In this document: piece by piece, positions 1 to 9,226 of the stretch
Numbering within the stretch: the stretch's first letter is position 1
Layout: each line of letters starts with the position of its first letter
Assembly (NCBI RefSeq): GCF_030296755.1
Contig: NZ_AP027741.1
Coordinates: forward strand, 2,233,475-2,297,474
Direction of reading: 5' to 3'
Length of the DNA: 64,000 nt
DNA from: Methylophaga marina
Lineage (GTDB): Bacteria > Pseudomonadota > Gammaproteobacteria > Nitrosococcales > Methylophagaceae
Position numbers and translations under genes: made by a program
The notes under the pieces: generated by a model
Seen by the model: only the letters and a program-made list of their open reading frames with translations
What the model was told of the DNA's origin: nothing
Database searches by the model: none

Positions 1-892
1 CTACCATGGTCGTCACATGTTTGGGCATCTCAATCGGGATGATATCCCCCGGTTTTAACTTCAATATTTGTCCAAGCGATAATGTCGCTTGAGATAAGTT
101 TGCCCAGAGATCTACATCGGCGAGCATAATCTCTTCCCGCATGGATTTTTCCCAGCGCCCATCATCCATGCTGCGATCACTTTGTAAACCGGTATCCAGT
201 AATTCCCGAATAGGTTCCAACATGGAGTAGGGAAAAGTAATGTGTATATCGCCACTGCCACCATCTAAATCCACATGGAAAGTAGAGATGACCACGACCT
301 CACTCGGGCTGACAATATTGGCAAATTGTGGGTTCACTTCATGGTTAACAAACTCAAATTCAACCGGCATGACGGGTGACCAGGCTTCTGTCAGATCTTT
401 GAAGCACAGGTTGAGTACCATATTGATGACTCGAAGCTCGGTTGAGGTGAACTCTCTGCCTTCAATACGAGCCTGAAAGCGTCCATCTCCACCAAAGAAG
501 TTATCCAGAAAAGTGAATACCAGTTTAGGCTCAAAAACAATTAACCCTGTGCCTCTCAGTGGATGCAGGTGAATCAGATTGAGACTGGTGGGCACAAAAA
601 GAGTATGAATGTATTCAGAAAACTTCATCACCTGAACACCGCCGACAGAGATCTCGGCAGACCGCCGCAGCATGTTGAACAGACTAATTCTTAAATAACG
701 ACCGAATCGCTCATTAATCATTTCCAGGGTCGGCATTCGGCCGCGGATAATACGTTCTTCATTACCGAAGTCGTAGGGACGGGTACCAGCATTGTCACTA
801 TTCTCTGACCCATCTGTTTCAATATCGCCATCGCCCAAGCCATTGAGCAGCGCATCTACTTCATCTTGTGAGAGGATGTCATGAACGGCCAT
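1..892 (-). CDS. fliM: Flagellar motor switch protein FliM (partial, C-terminus outside window)
   Basis: FliM is part of the cytoplasmic C-ring that switches flagellar rotation when CheY-P binds. Reading the minus strand from the ATG at 892 gives about 297 residues before the window edge. The N-terminus carries the CheY-P binding motif (ILSQDEVDALLNG). A CheC-like middle domain follows, and the last visible residues (GDIIPIEMPKHVTTMV) begin the C-terminal FliN-like SpoA domain. The start lies 2 nt after the fliL stop, so the two genes are co-transcribed. Family assignment is firm; the missing end is only the window boundary. Confidence 0.93.
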   Translation of the reverse strand, partial: MAVHDILSQDEVDALLNGLGDGDIETDGSENSDNAGTRPYDFGNEERIIRGRMPTLEMINERFGRYLRISLFNMLRRSAEISVGGVQVMKFSEYIHTLFVPTSLNLIHLHPLRGTGLIVFEPKLVFTFLDNFFGGDGRFQARIEGREFTSTELRVINMVLNLCFKDLTEAWSPVMPVEFEFVNHEVNPQFANIVSPSEVVVISTFHVDLDGGSGDIHITFPYSMLEPIRELLDTGLQSDRSMDDGRWEKSMREEIMLADVDLWANLSQATLSLGQILKLKPGDIIPIEMPKHVTTMV

Positions 893-894
893 AG

Positions 895-1389
895 TTATTG
901 CATTATGAAGCTGGTGAAGTAGACGGCTTCCAACTGTTCATCAACAGAAGACTCGTTTTTAAGAATCTCATTGATGGTATTCAAGCTGGACTGTTGAAGT
1001 GCTTTTGTTCCCTCGATAGTTTGTAATTCGTCATAATTTTGACTAAAGAACAGCATATTTAATTCATGTTGAATGGCTGGTAAGTTCAATGTCACAGCAT
1101 CAATAACATCCTGAGAACGCGCTTTTACCTTGAGTTTGATCTGCATATATTTCACTTCCCCTTTGCTTTGTTCAGAGAAGTTGACGATAAACGGTTCTTC
1201 AATCGCGTAGTAGATAGGTGGCTGTTTGACTTCAGCTTTTTCTTCCTCGGGTTCATCACCGCCACTCATCATGAAAAAGGCGGCGACTCCACCACCTATC
1301 AATAGTAAAGCGACAACGATAATGATGATGAGTTTTTTCTTACCACCTTTGCCTTCTGTAATTTCAATATCTTCGCGTTCTTCTGCCAT
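895..1389 (-). CDS. fliL: Flagellar basal body-associated protein FliL
   Basis: FliL is an inner-membrane protein that associates with the stator units and supports motor torque. The 164-residue protein has a short acidic cytoplasmic tail, a lysine cluster, one transmembrane helix (about residues 20-42) and an acidic linker. The FliL domain contains YYAIEEPFIVNF and ends in the typical YFTSFIMQ. It sits between a second fliL-like gene and fliM. It is the more canonical of the two copies because it keeps the membrane anchor. Confidence 0.93.
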   Translation of the reverse strand: MAEEREDIEITEGKGGKKKLIIIIVVALLLIGGGVAAFFMMSGGDEPEEEKAEVKQPPIYYAIEEPFIVNFSEQSKGEVKYMQIKLKVKARSQDVIDAVTLNLPAIQHELNMLFFSQNYDELQTIEGTKALQQSSLNTINEILKNESSVDEQLEAVYFTSFIMQ

Positions 1390-1437
1390 AGTGCTGTTTC
1401 CAATTTGTTAATTTCAAGATAGCAAGTACTGTGCCGA

Positions 1438-1851
1438 CTATTGGATGATAAAGCTTGTGAAGTAAACTTTTTCGATTTTAGGGTTACCTGTTTCTTGCTC
1501 TAAAATGTTTCTCACTTGTTCTGTGGCTTTTTTATCTAACTCTTCTCGTCCCTGCAGCGTGTTGAGTGATTCATAGGTCTGCTGTGAAAACAATGTTCTG
1601 AGTTCATCCTGAATCATTGGCAGGTTTAACACTGCATTGTCGAGTGCTTTTTGATCTTTGGCCATCAGAGCAACTTTGATTTGAAGATAACGGGCCCGTT
1701 TCTGACTTTGATTCACAAAGTTGATAGTAAATGGCTCTTCAATTTTGTAATACACAGAGGGTGTTTTTTCACTCTCATCGTCATCAGCAAATGTTGGCGT
1801 CACTAAGGCATAAAAGAATAATAAAATGATTAGCGACAGCGATTTCTTCAT
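1438..1851 (-). CDS. Second FliL-like protein with a signal peptide
   Basis: The 137-residue protein has the same periplasmic FliL domain as its downstream neighbour (YYKIEEPFTINF near the start, YFTSFIIQ at the end). The charged tail and membrane anchor are replaced by an N-terminal segment that looks like a cleavable signal peptide (MKKSLSLIILLFFYALVTPT, then FADDD). It probably is a periplasmic FliL paralogue that works with the motor or stators, which is inferred. It lies 48 nt upstream of fliL in the same operon. The start at 1851 gives the complete signal peptide. Confidence 0.85.
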   Translation of the reverse strand: MKKSLSLIILLFFYALVTPTFADDDESEKTPSVYYKIEEPFTINFVNQSQKRARYLQIKVALMAKDQKALDNAVLNLPMIQDELRTLFSQQTYESLNTLQGREELDKKATEQVRNILEQETGNPKIEKVYFTSFIIQ

Positions 1852-1934
1852 TGCTTGATATACTCCATGATTTCTTATGAAAAAGGTTTACACAGAATTA
1901 TGACAAGCTTAGGCAATTGGTTAAAGAGGCAGGC

Positions 1935-2825
1935 ATGAGTAAAACGCAAAAACACCCACAAGCTTCTTGGTTTAGCAAAGTCTCTGATGTGATTTTGACG
2001 CTGCCACAATATGTGATTCCACAGCATGCCTTATCTGTTGTTATGCATGCCTTAACTCGTAGCCAGGTAAAGTGGTTTAAAAATGCATTCATTCGGTTTA
2101 TTACCTGGAAGTTCAACGTTAATCTCAGCGAGGCCGCCGTTTCAGATCGCGCTTATTACGCCAGTTTTAATGCCTTTTTTACGCGTGAGTTGCGAGCAGG
2201 TATTCGTCCCATCGCTACAGGTGAAGAGGTTATCGTTTCTCCTGTTGATGGTGCCATTAGTCAGCTGGGTCCAATCATTGGACAAAGTATTGTGCAAGCA
2301 AAAGGACGAAGCTATACAGTAGAAGAATTGTTGGGAGGAGATAAGGCATTGGCTGAGCAGTATCAGCAAGGACAATTTGCCACTATTTATCTCTCGCCGC
2401 GTGATTACCATCGTATCCACATGCCAATGGCGGGAAAACTGAAGTCCATGCGTTATCTGCCGGGTAAACTATTCTCAGTGAATCCGCGGACGGCGAGAGC
2501 CGTGCCTAGACTCTTCGCCCGAAATGAACGCGTTATCTGTGTGTTTGATACCGACTTTGGCGAGGTGACTCTCGTGCTTGTTGGGGCTATTTTTGTTGGC
2601 AGTATGGAAACGGTATGGGCAGGTCAGATAACGCCTCCTTACGGTAAAAGCATACAAAACTGGACTTATGAAGGTGATGAAGCGTTGTCATTCGAAAAAG
2701 GTCAGGAAATGGGTCGGTTCAATATGGGCTCGACGGTAGTGATGTTACTACCTGCTGGCATGAAACCATTTAATCAAGCATGGCAGCCAGAGGAAAAAAT
2801 TCAACTGGGACAGGCGATGAACTAA
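1935..2825 (+). CDS. psd: Phosphatidylserine decarboxylase proenzyme
   Basis: Psd makes phosphatidylethanolamine from phosphatidylserine at the inner membrane, using a pyruvoyl group made by self-cleavage. About 296 residues, normal for the bacterial family. Visible motifs are SPVDGAI, YLSPRDYHRIHMP (the catalytic-site histidine region) and FNMGSTVV near the C-terminus. Cleavage is expected between Gly and Ser of GST; the usual LGST is MGST here. The ATG at 1935 is preferred over the in-frame TTG at 1917 because a GAGGCAGG stretch sits just before it. It is divergent from the fliL operon and converges on zwf. Confidence 0.93.
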   Translation: MSKTQKHPQASWFSKVSDVILTLPQYVIPQHALSVVMHALTRSQVKWFKNAFIRFITWKFNVNLSEAAVSDRAYYASFNAFFTRELRAGIRPIATGEEVIVSPVDGAISQLGPIIGQSIVQAKGRSYTVEELLGGDKALAEQYQQGQFATIYLSPRDYHRIHMPMAGKLKSMRYLPGKLFSVNPRTARAVPRLFARNERVICVFDTDFGEVTLVLVGAIFVGSMETVWAGQITPPYGKSIQNWTYEGDEALSFEKGQEMGRFNMGSTVVMLLPAGMKPFNQAWQPEEKIQLGQAMN

Positions 2826-2844
2826 GTTTGTTTGCAGATGAAAT

Positions 2845-2874
2845 AAAAAAGCCGGCTAGTAGCCGGCTTTTTTG
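2845..2874. terminator. Bidirectional rho-independent terminator between psd and zwf
   Basis: A perfect GCCGGCT/AGCCGGC stem with a 3-nt loop is flanked by A6 on the left and T6 on the right. It can therefore end transcripts from both psd (plus) and zwf (minus). Confidence 0.9.
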
Positions 2875-2887
2875 TGAGCGTATCTGC

Positions 2888-4357
2888 TTAGATATTGTTA
2901 CGCCATGCGTGACAGGAATTATCCTGTATACGGCTAACTTCTTCAGGACCCCATGTACCTGCAGGGTAGGTGTGAACAAAGCCTTTATCTTTTGCCCATT
3001 TCTCGATGACAGGATCGACCACTTTCCAGGCCAGATTAACTTCATCTGAACGCAAGAACAGCGAACGGTCACCTAAAATTGCATCCAGAATTAATGCTTC
3101 ATAGGCATCCAAGCGATGCTTAGTATCTTCATTTTCAACAGTTTCAAGCGCCACAGTATGGTTGTTTAATTCCAGACCAGGCTGCTTGGCTTGCAATTCG
3201 ATACGTAAGGTGTTGTCGGGTTGTAGACCCATCACAATCCAGTTGGCATGACTGTCACCAATTACAGTGTCTTTAAATAACTCTTGAGGTGGTTTCTTAA
3301 AGCGGATAGCAATCATCGCTTTAGATTCAGGCATACATTTACCCGTTCTTAAGTAGAACGGCACACCACGCCAGCGCCAGTTATCAATGTACAATTTCAT
3401 AGCTGCGTAGGTTTCCGTCACGCTATCATTCGGTACTTCATCATCTTCCAGGTAACCCGGTTCTTTTTTACCGTTGACTTCACCAGCCGCATATTGCGCA
3501 CGAAACGCATGATCATCAACGATATCTTCAGTGATAGGGCGGATGGCTTTTAAGACTTTTACTTTTTCATCACGTAGAGATTCATCACCTAAATCTGCTG
3601 GTGGTTCCATCGCGACTAATGCCATTACCTGCATCAAGTGACTCTGAATCATATCGCGAAGCGCACCAGAGGTATCATAGTAACCAGCACGACCGCCTAC
3701 ACCTTGTTGTTCAGCATGAGTAATTTGAACATGATCGATGTAGTTACGATTCCATAATGGCTCGAGTAACAAGTTAGCAAAACGGAATACAAAAATATTT
3801 TGAACGGTACCTTTACCCAAGTAGTGATCGATACGGTAAGTTTGTTGTTCGGTGAAGTTTTTGCGCAAGATGCCTTCTAATTCTTCAGCACTCTTCTGGT
3901 CATAACCAAATGGTTTTTCAACGACCAAGTGGCGCCAGCCGTTGTCTTCCTTATTTAAACCAACAGCGGCTAATTGATCACCTACGACGCCGAATAATGC
4001 TGGCGCAATTGAGAGATAGAAAACGATATTCTGAGAGAAATTATTCTCTTCTGAAGTGATCAGTTTGTTGAGTTCGTGATAGCTGAAAGCATCGTTGATA
4101 TCACATTTGAAGTAGTGAATACGATCCAGAAATGTATTAAGAAGTTCGTTATTTACACCACCGCGTGCTTTAGGTGTGACAAACTCTGTTACTTGTGCTT
4201 TCCAGTCTTCCTGACTGGACTCACGACGACCCATGCAGATAATGCGCGTATCCGCTGTTAAGCGTTTTTCCGCATCAAGATGGTATAAAGCAGGCAATAA
4301 CTTTTTCTTAGATAAGTCGCCTGTGGCGCCAAAAATAACAATGGTACAAGATTGCAT
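2888..4357 (-). CDS. zwf: Glucose-6-phosphate 1-dehydrogenase
   Basis: Zwf oxidises glucose-6-phosphate to 6-phosphogluconolactone with NAD(P)+, feeding the oxidative pentose phosphate or Entner-Doudoroff routes; in ribulose-monophosphate methylotrophs it is the entry to formaldehyde oxidation. The 489-residue protein has the Rossmann motif [18 protein letters not shown] at the N-terminus, the VVEKPFG segment and the substrate-binding and active-site motif RIDHYLGKG. The last residue of that motif is usually Glu, here Gly. GGGAG lies 7 nt before the ATG. It is divergent from glgA. Confidence 0.95.
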   Translation of the reverse strand: MQSCTIVIFGATGDLSKKKLLPALYHLDAEKRLTADTRIICMGRRESSQEDWKAQVTEFVTPKARGGVNNELLNTFLDRIHYFKCDINDAFSYHELNKLITSEENNFSQNIVFYLSIAPALFGVVGDQLAAVGLNKEDNGWRHLVVEKPFGYDQKSAEELEGILRKNFTEQQTYRIDHYLGKGTVQNIFVFRFANLLLEPLWNRNYIDHVQITHAEQQGVGGRAGYYDTSGALRDMIQSHLMQVMALVAMEPPADLGDESLRDEKVKVLKAIRPITEDIVDDHAFRAQYAAGEVNGKKEPGYLEDDEVPNDSVTETYAAMKLYIDNWRWRGVPFYLRTGKCMPESKAMIAIRFKKPPQELFKDTVIGDSHANWIVMGLQPDNTLRIELQAKQPGLELNNHTVALETVENEDTKHRLDAYEALILDAILGDRSLFLRSDEVNLAWKVVDPVIEKWAKDKGFVHTYPAGTWGPEEVSRIQDNSCHAWRNNI

Positions 4358-4398
4358 GATTTCTCCCGTTGCAGGCTATTACTCAGCCGTTGACCGTA

Positions 4399-4430
4399 TA
4401 TAATTTGGAGAATTGTACAATTTTTGGGAG
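4399..4430 (+). promoter_or_regulatory. Putative glgA promoter -10 with palindrome at the start site
   Basis: TATAAT at 4399-4404 is followed by the perfect 12-nt palindrome AATTGTACAATT at 4411-4422, where transcription would begin. The glgA Shine-Dalgarno GGGAG (4426-4430) comes next. No good -35 box is visible. The palindrome may be an operator, but this is inferred from symmetry and position only. Confidence 0.35.
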
Positions 4431-4436
4431 ATAAGC

Positions 4437-5899
4437 GTGCGAAAAATTCTTTTTGCCAGTAGTGAAGTCCATCCGTTAATGAAAACCGGGGGCCTGGCAG
4501 ATGTGTCTGCCAGCTTACCAGCGGCGCTGGCTGAACATGGACAAGATGTCAGAATTTTTATGCCTGCCTATCGTCAGTGCCTGCAAAGAATAGAAAGCTC
4601 GCACACCGTTGCTACGATTAAACTGGATGGTTACCACCTGCCTGTGGAAATTATTGAAACCACACTTCCTGGTACTGAGGTCATCGTCTGGCTATTGAAT
4701 TCCCCTATCACTTTGATCGCAGTGGTGGACCCTACAGCCACCCTGGCGGACATGACTGGGAAGATAATGCCGCAAGGTTTGCATTGTTTTGTCGCGCTAT
4801 TGTGGCTTTAGCCATGGATGAAGCTGAACTGAACTGGAAGCCAGATATTTTGCATTGCAACGATTGGCAGACCGGGCTTGCACCAGCATTGCTGACGTTG
4901 AGAGAGAATGCTCCCCATACCATTTTTACTATTCACAATATGGCCTATCAGGGACTGTTTGAGCGCCCGGTTTTTGACGCGCTGGACTTACCTGAGTCTC
5001 TTTGGTCAATTGATGGGCTAGAGTTTTATGGCTTGATGTCTTTTATGAAAGCCGGGCTCATATTTAGCGATCACATCACTACAGTTAGTCCTACCTATGC
5101 TAAAGAAATATGTGACGCTGAGTTTGGTTATGGCCTGGAGGGATTATTATCTTATCGAGCCGAACAAGGGCGCTTAAGTGGCATATTGAATGGCATTGAT
5201 TATCAAGAATGGAACCCGGCTACGGATCCTTATCTAAGGCACCATTACTCAGTCAAAACACCAAACCGTAAAAAGAAAAACAAGCAGGCACTTCAGCAAC
5301 AATTTTATTTACCCCAGTCTGAACAGACGCTCTTTATCGGCTTAATCAGTCGTCTGGTATCACAGAAAGGTATCGATTTATCCATCGAAGCGATAACACG
5401 CTTACTGGAAGAGGGGCAGGATATTCAGCTGATTTGTCTGGGCAGTGGTGAAGCAGATTTTGAGCAAGCTTTGCGTGTACTTCGTGCGCGGTTTCCTGAT
5501 AAAGTGGCATTGACCATTGGCTATGATGAAAAACTCTCGCATCAGATTGAAGCGGGGGTGGATGTGTTTCTGATGCCCTCACGATTTGAGCCATGTGGCC
5601 TGAATCAGATGTATAGCCTGCGATATGGTACGCTACCGATTGTACGTAATACTGGCGGTTTAGCTGACACAGTTGTTGATGCTAACGACGAAAACCGTAA
5701 AATCGGTATTGCTAATGGATTTTGTTTTCATGAGGCTTCAGCAGAAGCATTATACGAAACACTGGAACGGGCGACCGCGCTGTTTCAGCATCCGCGGATA
5801 TGGCGAAAACTGATGATCACCGCAATGGAGGGGGATTTCAGTTGGGAAAACAGCGCCAATATCTATATCGATCTCTATCACCATGTAAATGAACGTTAA
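4437..5899 (+). CDS. glgA: Glycogen synthase GlgA, interrupted by an apparent one-base frameshift
   Basis: GlgA transfers glucose from ADP-glucose to growing glycogen chains (GT5 family). Translation from the GTG at 4437 (GGGAG 6 nt upstream) gives the hallmark N-terminus [18 protein letters not shown]. The frame is lost after WLLNSP at a C4 run (4702-4705), and the family sequence continues in the next frame as [18 protein letters not shown]. Downstream are [31 protein letters not shown] and [10 protein letters not shown]. Adding one C restores a 487-residue protein, the usual length. Either a sequencing under-call or a real null allele. Confidence 0.88.
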
Positions 5900-8747
5900 T
5901 ACTATGACAGATTATGAACCTGTATTGAGTACTGTCGAGCAGCTATCTATGCTGGGCGATAAAGAGCTACGTCAACATGTTCGGTTTCTTGGCCATATTC
6001 TTGGTGAAGTAATTGATGAGCGTGCTGGTCGTGAGGTCTATGAGACGGTAGAGCGTTTGCGTAAGGGGTTTATTAATCTTCGCAAAGACGATAACGCTCT
6101 ATTACGCACGGAGTTACTGAGTTTCCTGAATACGCTGGATGCCACCACATTACGTGAAGTCATTCGTGCGTTTAATTTGTATTTCAGTCTGCTGAATACG
6201 GCAGAAGAAGCCTTTAATTATCATAACCGTCTAATCCAGTTAAGAAATGGTCGTGATTTATGGCATGGATCGTACCTGGATACATTAAATCAGTTTAAAC
6301 AAGAGGGCGTTACCCTCGAACAACTTCAGCATATGATGGATACGATGGTATACATGCCTGTATTCACCGCTCATCCGACTGAGTCAAAGCGTCGGACTTT
6401 GATGGAAATTCTGCGTCGTATTTTCTTATTAGACGAAAAGCTGACCAATGACCCTTTGACGGCATTTGAAGAAGAACGCACACGGTCTGAAATTAAAAAA
6501 CAAGTGCAGTTGTTGTGGTCCACCGATGAAGTGAGGGCTGTTAAACCCACCGTTCGCGATGAAATCAAAAATGGTTTGTATTACTTTAACGTAAGTCTGT
6601 TTGATGCGGTGCCCAGAAGTTATCGCAATATGGAAAATGCCATTCGTCGCGTCTATAAAGACGAGATTGATGCAGGTGCGTCATTCAAAGTGCCAGGCTA
6701 TATTCAATTCGGTTCCTGGATTGGCGGTGACCGAGATGGAAACCCTTATGTAACAGCTGAAACCACCGACATGGCGATTCAGTTACAAAAGCGCACAGTG
6801 ATTCGCCGTTATCTGGAAGACGTGACTAAACTTAGCTACCAACTCACACACTCACAACCTTTGTGTGAAATAAGTGATGAATTAGCTGCCAATATTGATG
6901 AATCGGAACAACGTTACGCTGGGGCATTTCGTGCAAAACCAGACCGTTTTCTGAATGAACCTTACCGCCGAAAACTTTACATGATGCGGCATCGTTTGGA
7001 AGATAATCTACGACTATTGCAGCAATATTTTCGGCCTGATCTTGAGCCCACTGCATTGGGACTGGCTTATGACAACGAAGATGAATTACTGCAAGACTTA
7101 CGCTTAATTCAACAGTCCCTGATCGTACACGGGGATGCCGAGTTGGCGGGCAGTGAACTGACCGATTTGATCCGACTGGTGGAGACCTTTGGCTTTTATT
7201 TATATCACTTGGATGTGCGCCAGGAATCGACATTACACACGGAAGCGGTGAGCGAGGTGCTTAGACAAACAGGCTTGTGTGACGATTATCAGCAATTAGA
7301 TGAAACGCAACGTCAGTCAGTGTTGACGGATTTGTTAGCACGTCATGATTTACCCTCTTTGCCTGAATTAGAAGGGCAAAACAAAGAAATTCTGTCGGTA
7401 TTTCAGTTGATGACACGACTACAACAGGAAGTCAGCACCAATGCTTTCGGCAGTTATGTCATCTCCATGACTCACCAGGCCAGCCATATTCTGGAAGTAT
7501 TAACTTTGGGGCGGTTTGCTGGTTTATGTGGTTATACAGAAGATGGTAATACCTACTGTCACCTCCGAGTATCACCTTTATTCGAGACCATTGAAGATTT
7601 ATCTCATATCGAACCGGTGATGTCGGCATTACTTGAGAATGAACATTATCGTCGTTTATTAAGTGCCTCAGGCAATTTACAGGAAGTCATGCTGGGTTAC
7701 TCCGATTCTTGTAAAGATGGGGGTATTCTGGCGTCTGTATGGAATTTGTATCAAGCCCAACAGAGAATCAGTCACCTGGCCGAACAGCATGGTGTGCAAT
7801 GTCGAATGTTCCACGGTCGTGGCGGTACGATTGGTCGCGGAGGTGGCCCAACTCATGATGCTATTCTGTCTCAGCCGGTTGGCACGGTGCAGGGACAAAT
7901 CAAATTCACAGAGCAGGGCGAAGTATTGTCATTCAAATATGGCAATATCGAGACAGCTGCCTATGAATTGGGGATGGGGGTATCTGGTTTAATGAAGGCT
8001 TCACGAAGTCTGGTGGCTAAAACGCATCATGATGAGCCGGCCTTTATGGATGTAATGCATCAGCTCACGGCCTACGGCGAGCAGAGCTACCGTAAATTGA
8101 CCGAAAACACCGCAGGCTTCCTCGATTATTTTTATGAGGTCTGTCCAGTGACTGAAATCGGTATGATGAACATCGGTTCCAGACCCTCACATCGTAAACA
8201 GGGTGATCGTTCCAAGGCATCGGTTCGTGCTATTGGCTGGGTCTTTTCCTGGGCACAGTCACGACACACCTTACCTGCATGGTATGGCATTGGTACGGCG
8301 TTAGAACAGTGGCATCAAAATGATCCTGAGAAAATTGAAACGTTACGTCGAATGGTCAAAGAATGGCGTTTTTTCAGTGCGCTTTTAAGTAATACGCAAA
8401 TGTCCCTGTCAAAAGCCGATATGAATATCGCACGGCGCTATGCCGCTTTGTGTGAAAATGCGTTTCAAGGACAGCAAGTATTCGAAGTCATTTCAGCAGA
8501 ATATCATCGCACGGTAGAACAAGTTCTGCTGGTGGTGGGTGAGGACAAGTTAATGTCAGAAACACCGGCATTACGATCTTCTTTACGCCGACGTGAACCG
8601 TATCTGGATCCCATTAACTATATTCAGATTCTTTTATTGCAACGATATCGAGAGAACGCCTTATCTGAAGATGAACGAGATAAGTGGCTGGATCCGTTGC
8701 TGAGAACGATCAGTGCGATTTCTGCCGGTATGCGGAATACAGGTTAA
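5889..8747 (+). CDS. ppc: Phosphoenolpyruvate carboxylase
   Basis: Ppc carboxylates phosphoenolpyruvate to oxaloacetate, refilling the TCA cycle; it matters for C1 or C2 growth. About 950 residues. Motifs are FTAHPTESKRRTL (catalytic His), WIGGDRDGNP, the mobile-loop FHGRGGTIGRGGGPTH and IGSRPSHRK, with NTG at the C-terminus as in the family. The first ATG overlaps the end of glgA by 11 nt; a second in-frame ATG at 5904 (MTDYEP) is equally plausible, and neither has a strong ribosome site. Coupling to glgA suggests an operon. Confidence 0.95.
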   Translation: MNVNTMTDYEPVLSTVEQLSMLGDKELRQHVRFLGHILGEVIDERAGREVYETVERLRKGFINLRKDDNALLRTELLSFLNTLDATTLREVIRAFNLYFSLLNTAEEAFNYHNRLIQLRNGRDLWHGSYLDTLNQFKQEGVTLEQLQHMMDTMVYMPVFTAHPTESKRRTLMEILRRIFLLDEKLTNDPLTAFEEERTRSEIKKQVQLLWSTDEVRAVKPTVRDEIKNGLYYFNVSLFDAVPRSYRNMENAIRRVYKDEIDAGASFKVPGYIQFGSWIGGDRDGNPYVTAETTDMAIQLQKRTVIRRYLEDVTKLSYQLTHSQPLCEISDELAANIDESEQRYAGAFRAKPDRFLNEPYRRKLYMMRHRLEDNLRLLQQYFRPDLEPTALGLAYDNEDELLQDLRLIQQSLIVHGDAELAGSELTDLIRLVETFGFYLYHLDVRQESTLHTEAVSEVLRQTGLCDDYQQLDETQRQSVLTDLLARHDLPSLPELEGQNKEILSVFQLMTRLQQEVSTNAFGSYVISMTHQASHILEVLTLGRFAGLCGYTEDGNTYCHLRVSPLFETIEDLSHIEPVMSALLENEHYRRLLSASGNLQEVMLGYSDSCKDGGILASVWNLYQAQQRISHLAEQHGVQCRMFHGRGGTIGRGGGPTHDAILSQPVGTVQGQIKFTEQGEVLSFKYGNIETAAYELGMGVSGLMKASRSLVAKTHHDEPAFMDVMHQLTAYGEQSYRKLTENTAGFLDYFYEVCPVTEIGMMNIGSRPSHRKQGDRSKASVRAIGWVFSWAQSRHTLPAWYGIGTALEQWHQNDPEKIETLRRMVKEWRFFSALLSNTQMSLSKADMNIARRYAALCENAFQGQQVFEVISAEYHRTVEQVLLVVGEDKLMSETPALRSSLRRREPYLDPINYIQILLLQRYRENALSEDERDKWLDPLLRTISAISAGMRNTG

Positions 8748-9226
8748 CTCGTCTGAGTTCGCAAGGTGCTGACAGTGAGCTGTGTGATGAGCATAATCAG
8801 TAACACTGCAGCACCAAACACATATAAGCCCGGATGAATCTGAATACTGGCGATGGCACCAAGTTTGACAGTGACGATCAACATCGCCACTACCATGACA
8901 TCAAGCATTGCCCAGCGGCCATAATCATGCATAAGATTCAACAAGGTCATCTTGAGTGGCGTAGGGTGGTTATCAGCGAATAACAATCGGAACAGTAAGG
9001 CTAACTTAGCGAAAGGCATGAGGATACTGAAACAACCGATAACAAAAAATAACACGTATTTTTCTGCTTTCCACAGTTCTGTAATACCGGAAATAACAGA
9101 GAAATCATCACGAATGACCAGAAATTGCGTGATGGTCAACATCGGCATGAAAAGTCCGGCAATCAATAACACGCTGCTGATTAACAATAAGCCGCGTAGA
9201 AAATAAGTGGATTTATTCTTGGGCAC
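8744..9226 (-). CDS. PqiA-family (paraquat-inducible protein A) membrane protein
   Basis: The 160-residue protein has four predicted membrane segments and the PqiA-family sequence (GRWAMLDVMVVAMLIVTVKLG). PqiA proteins act with PqiB/YebT-type MCE proteins in envelope lipid transport, but no such partner is nearby. It carries a single PqiA domain and lacks the usual cysteine pair. Its start overlaps the end of the helicase gene by 14 nt, and its stop overlaps the convergent ppc stop by 4 nt. The exact role is unknown. Confidence 0.75.
   Translation of the reverse strand: MPKNKSTYFLRGLLLISSVLLIAGLFMPMLTITQFLVIRDDFSVISGITELWKAEKYVLFFVIGCFSILMPFAKLALLFRLLFADNHPTPLKMTLLNLMHDYGRWAMLDVMVVAMLIVTVKLGAIASIQIHPGLYVFGAAVLLIMLITQLTVSTLRTQTS

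Noticed and set aside
4690-4720. Programmed ribosomal frameshift in glgA
   Set aside because: No slippery heptamer with downstream structure was seen, and the same one-base loss in homopolymers recurs in five other genes. A base-calling error is simpler.
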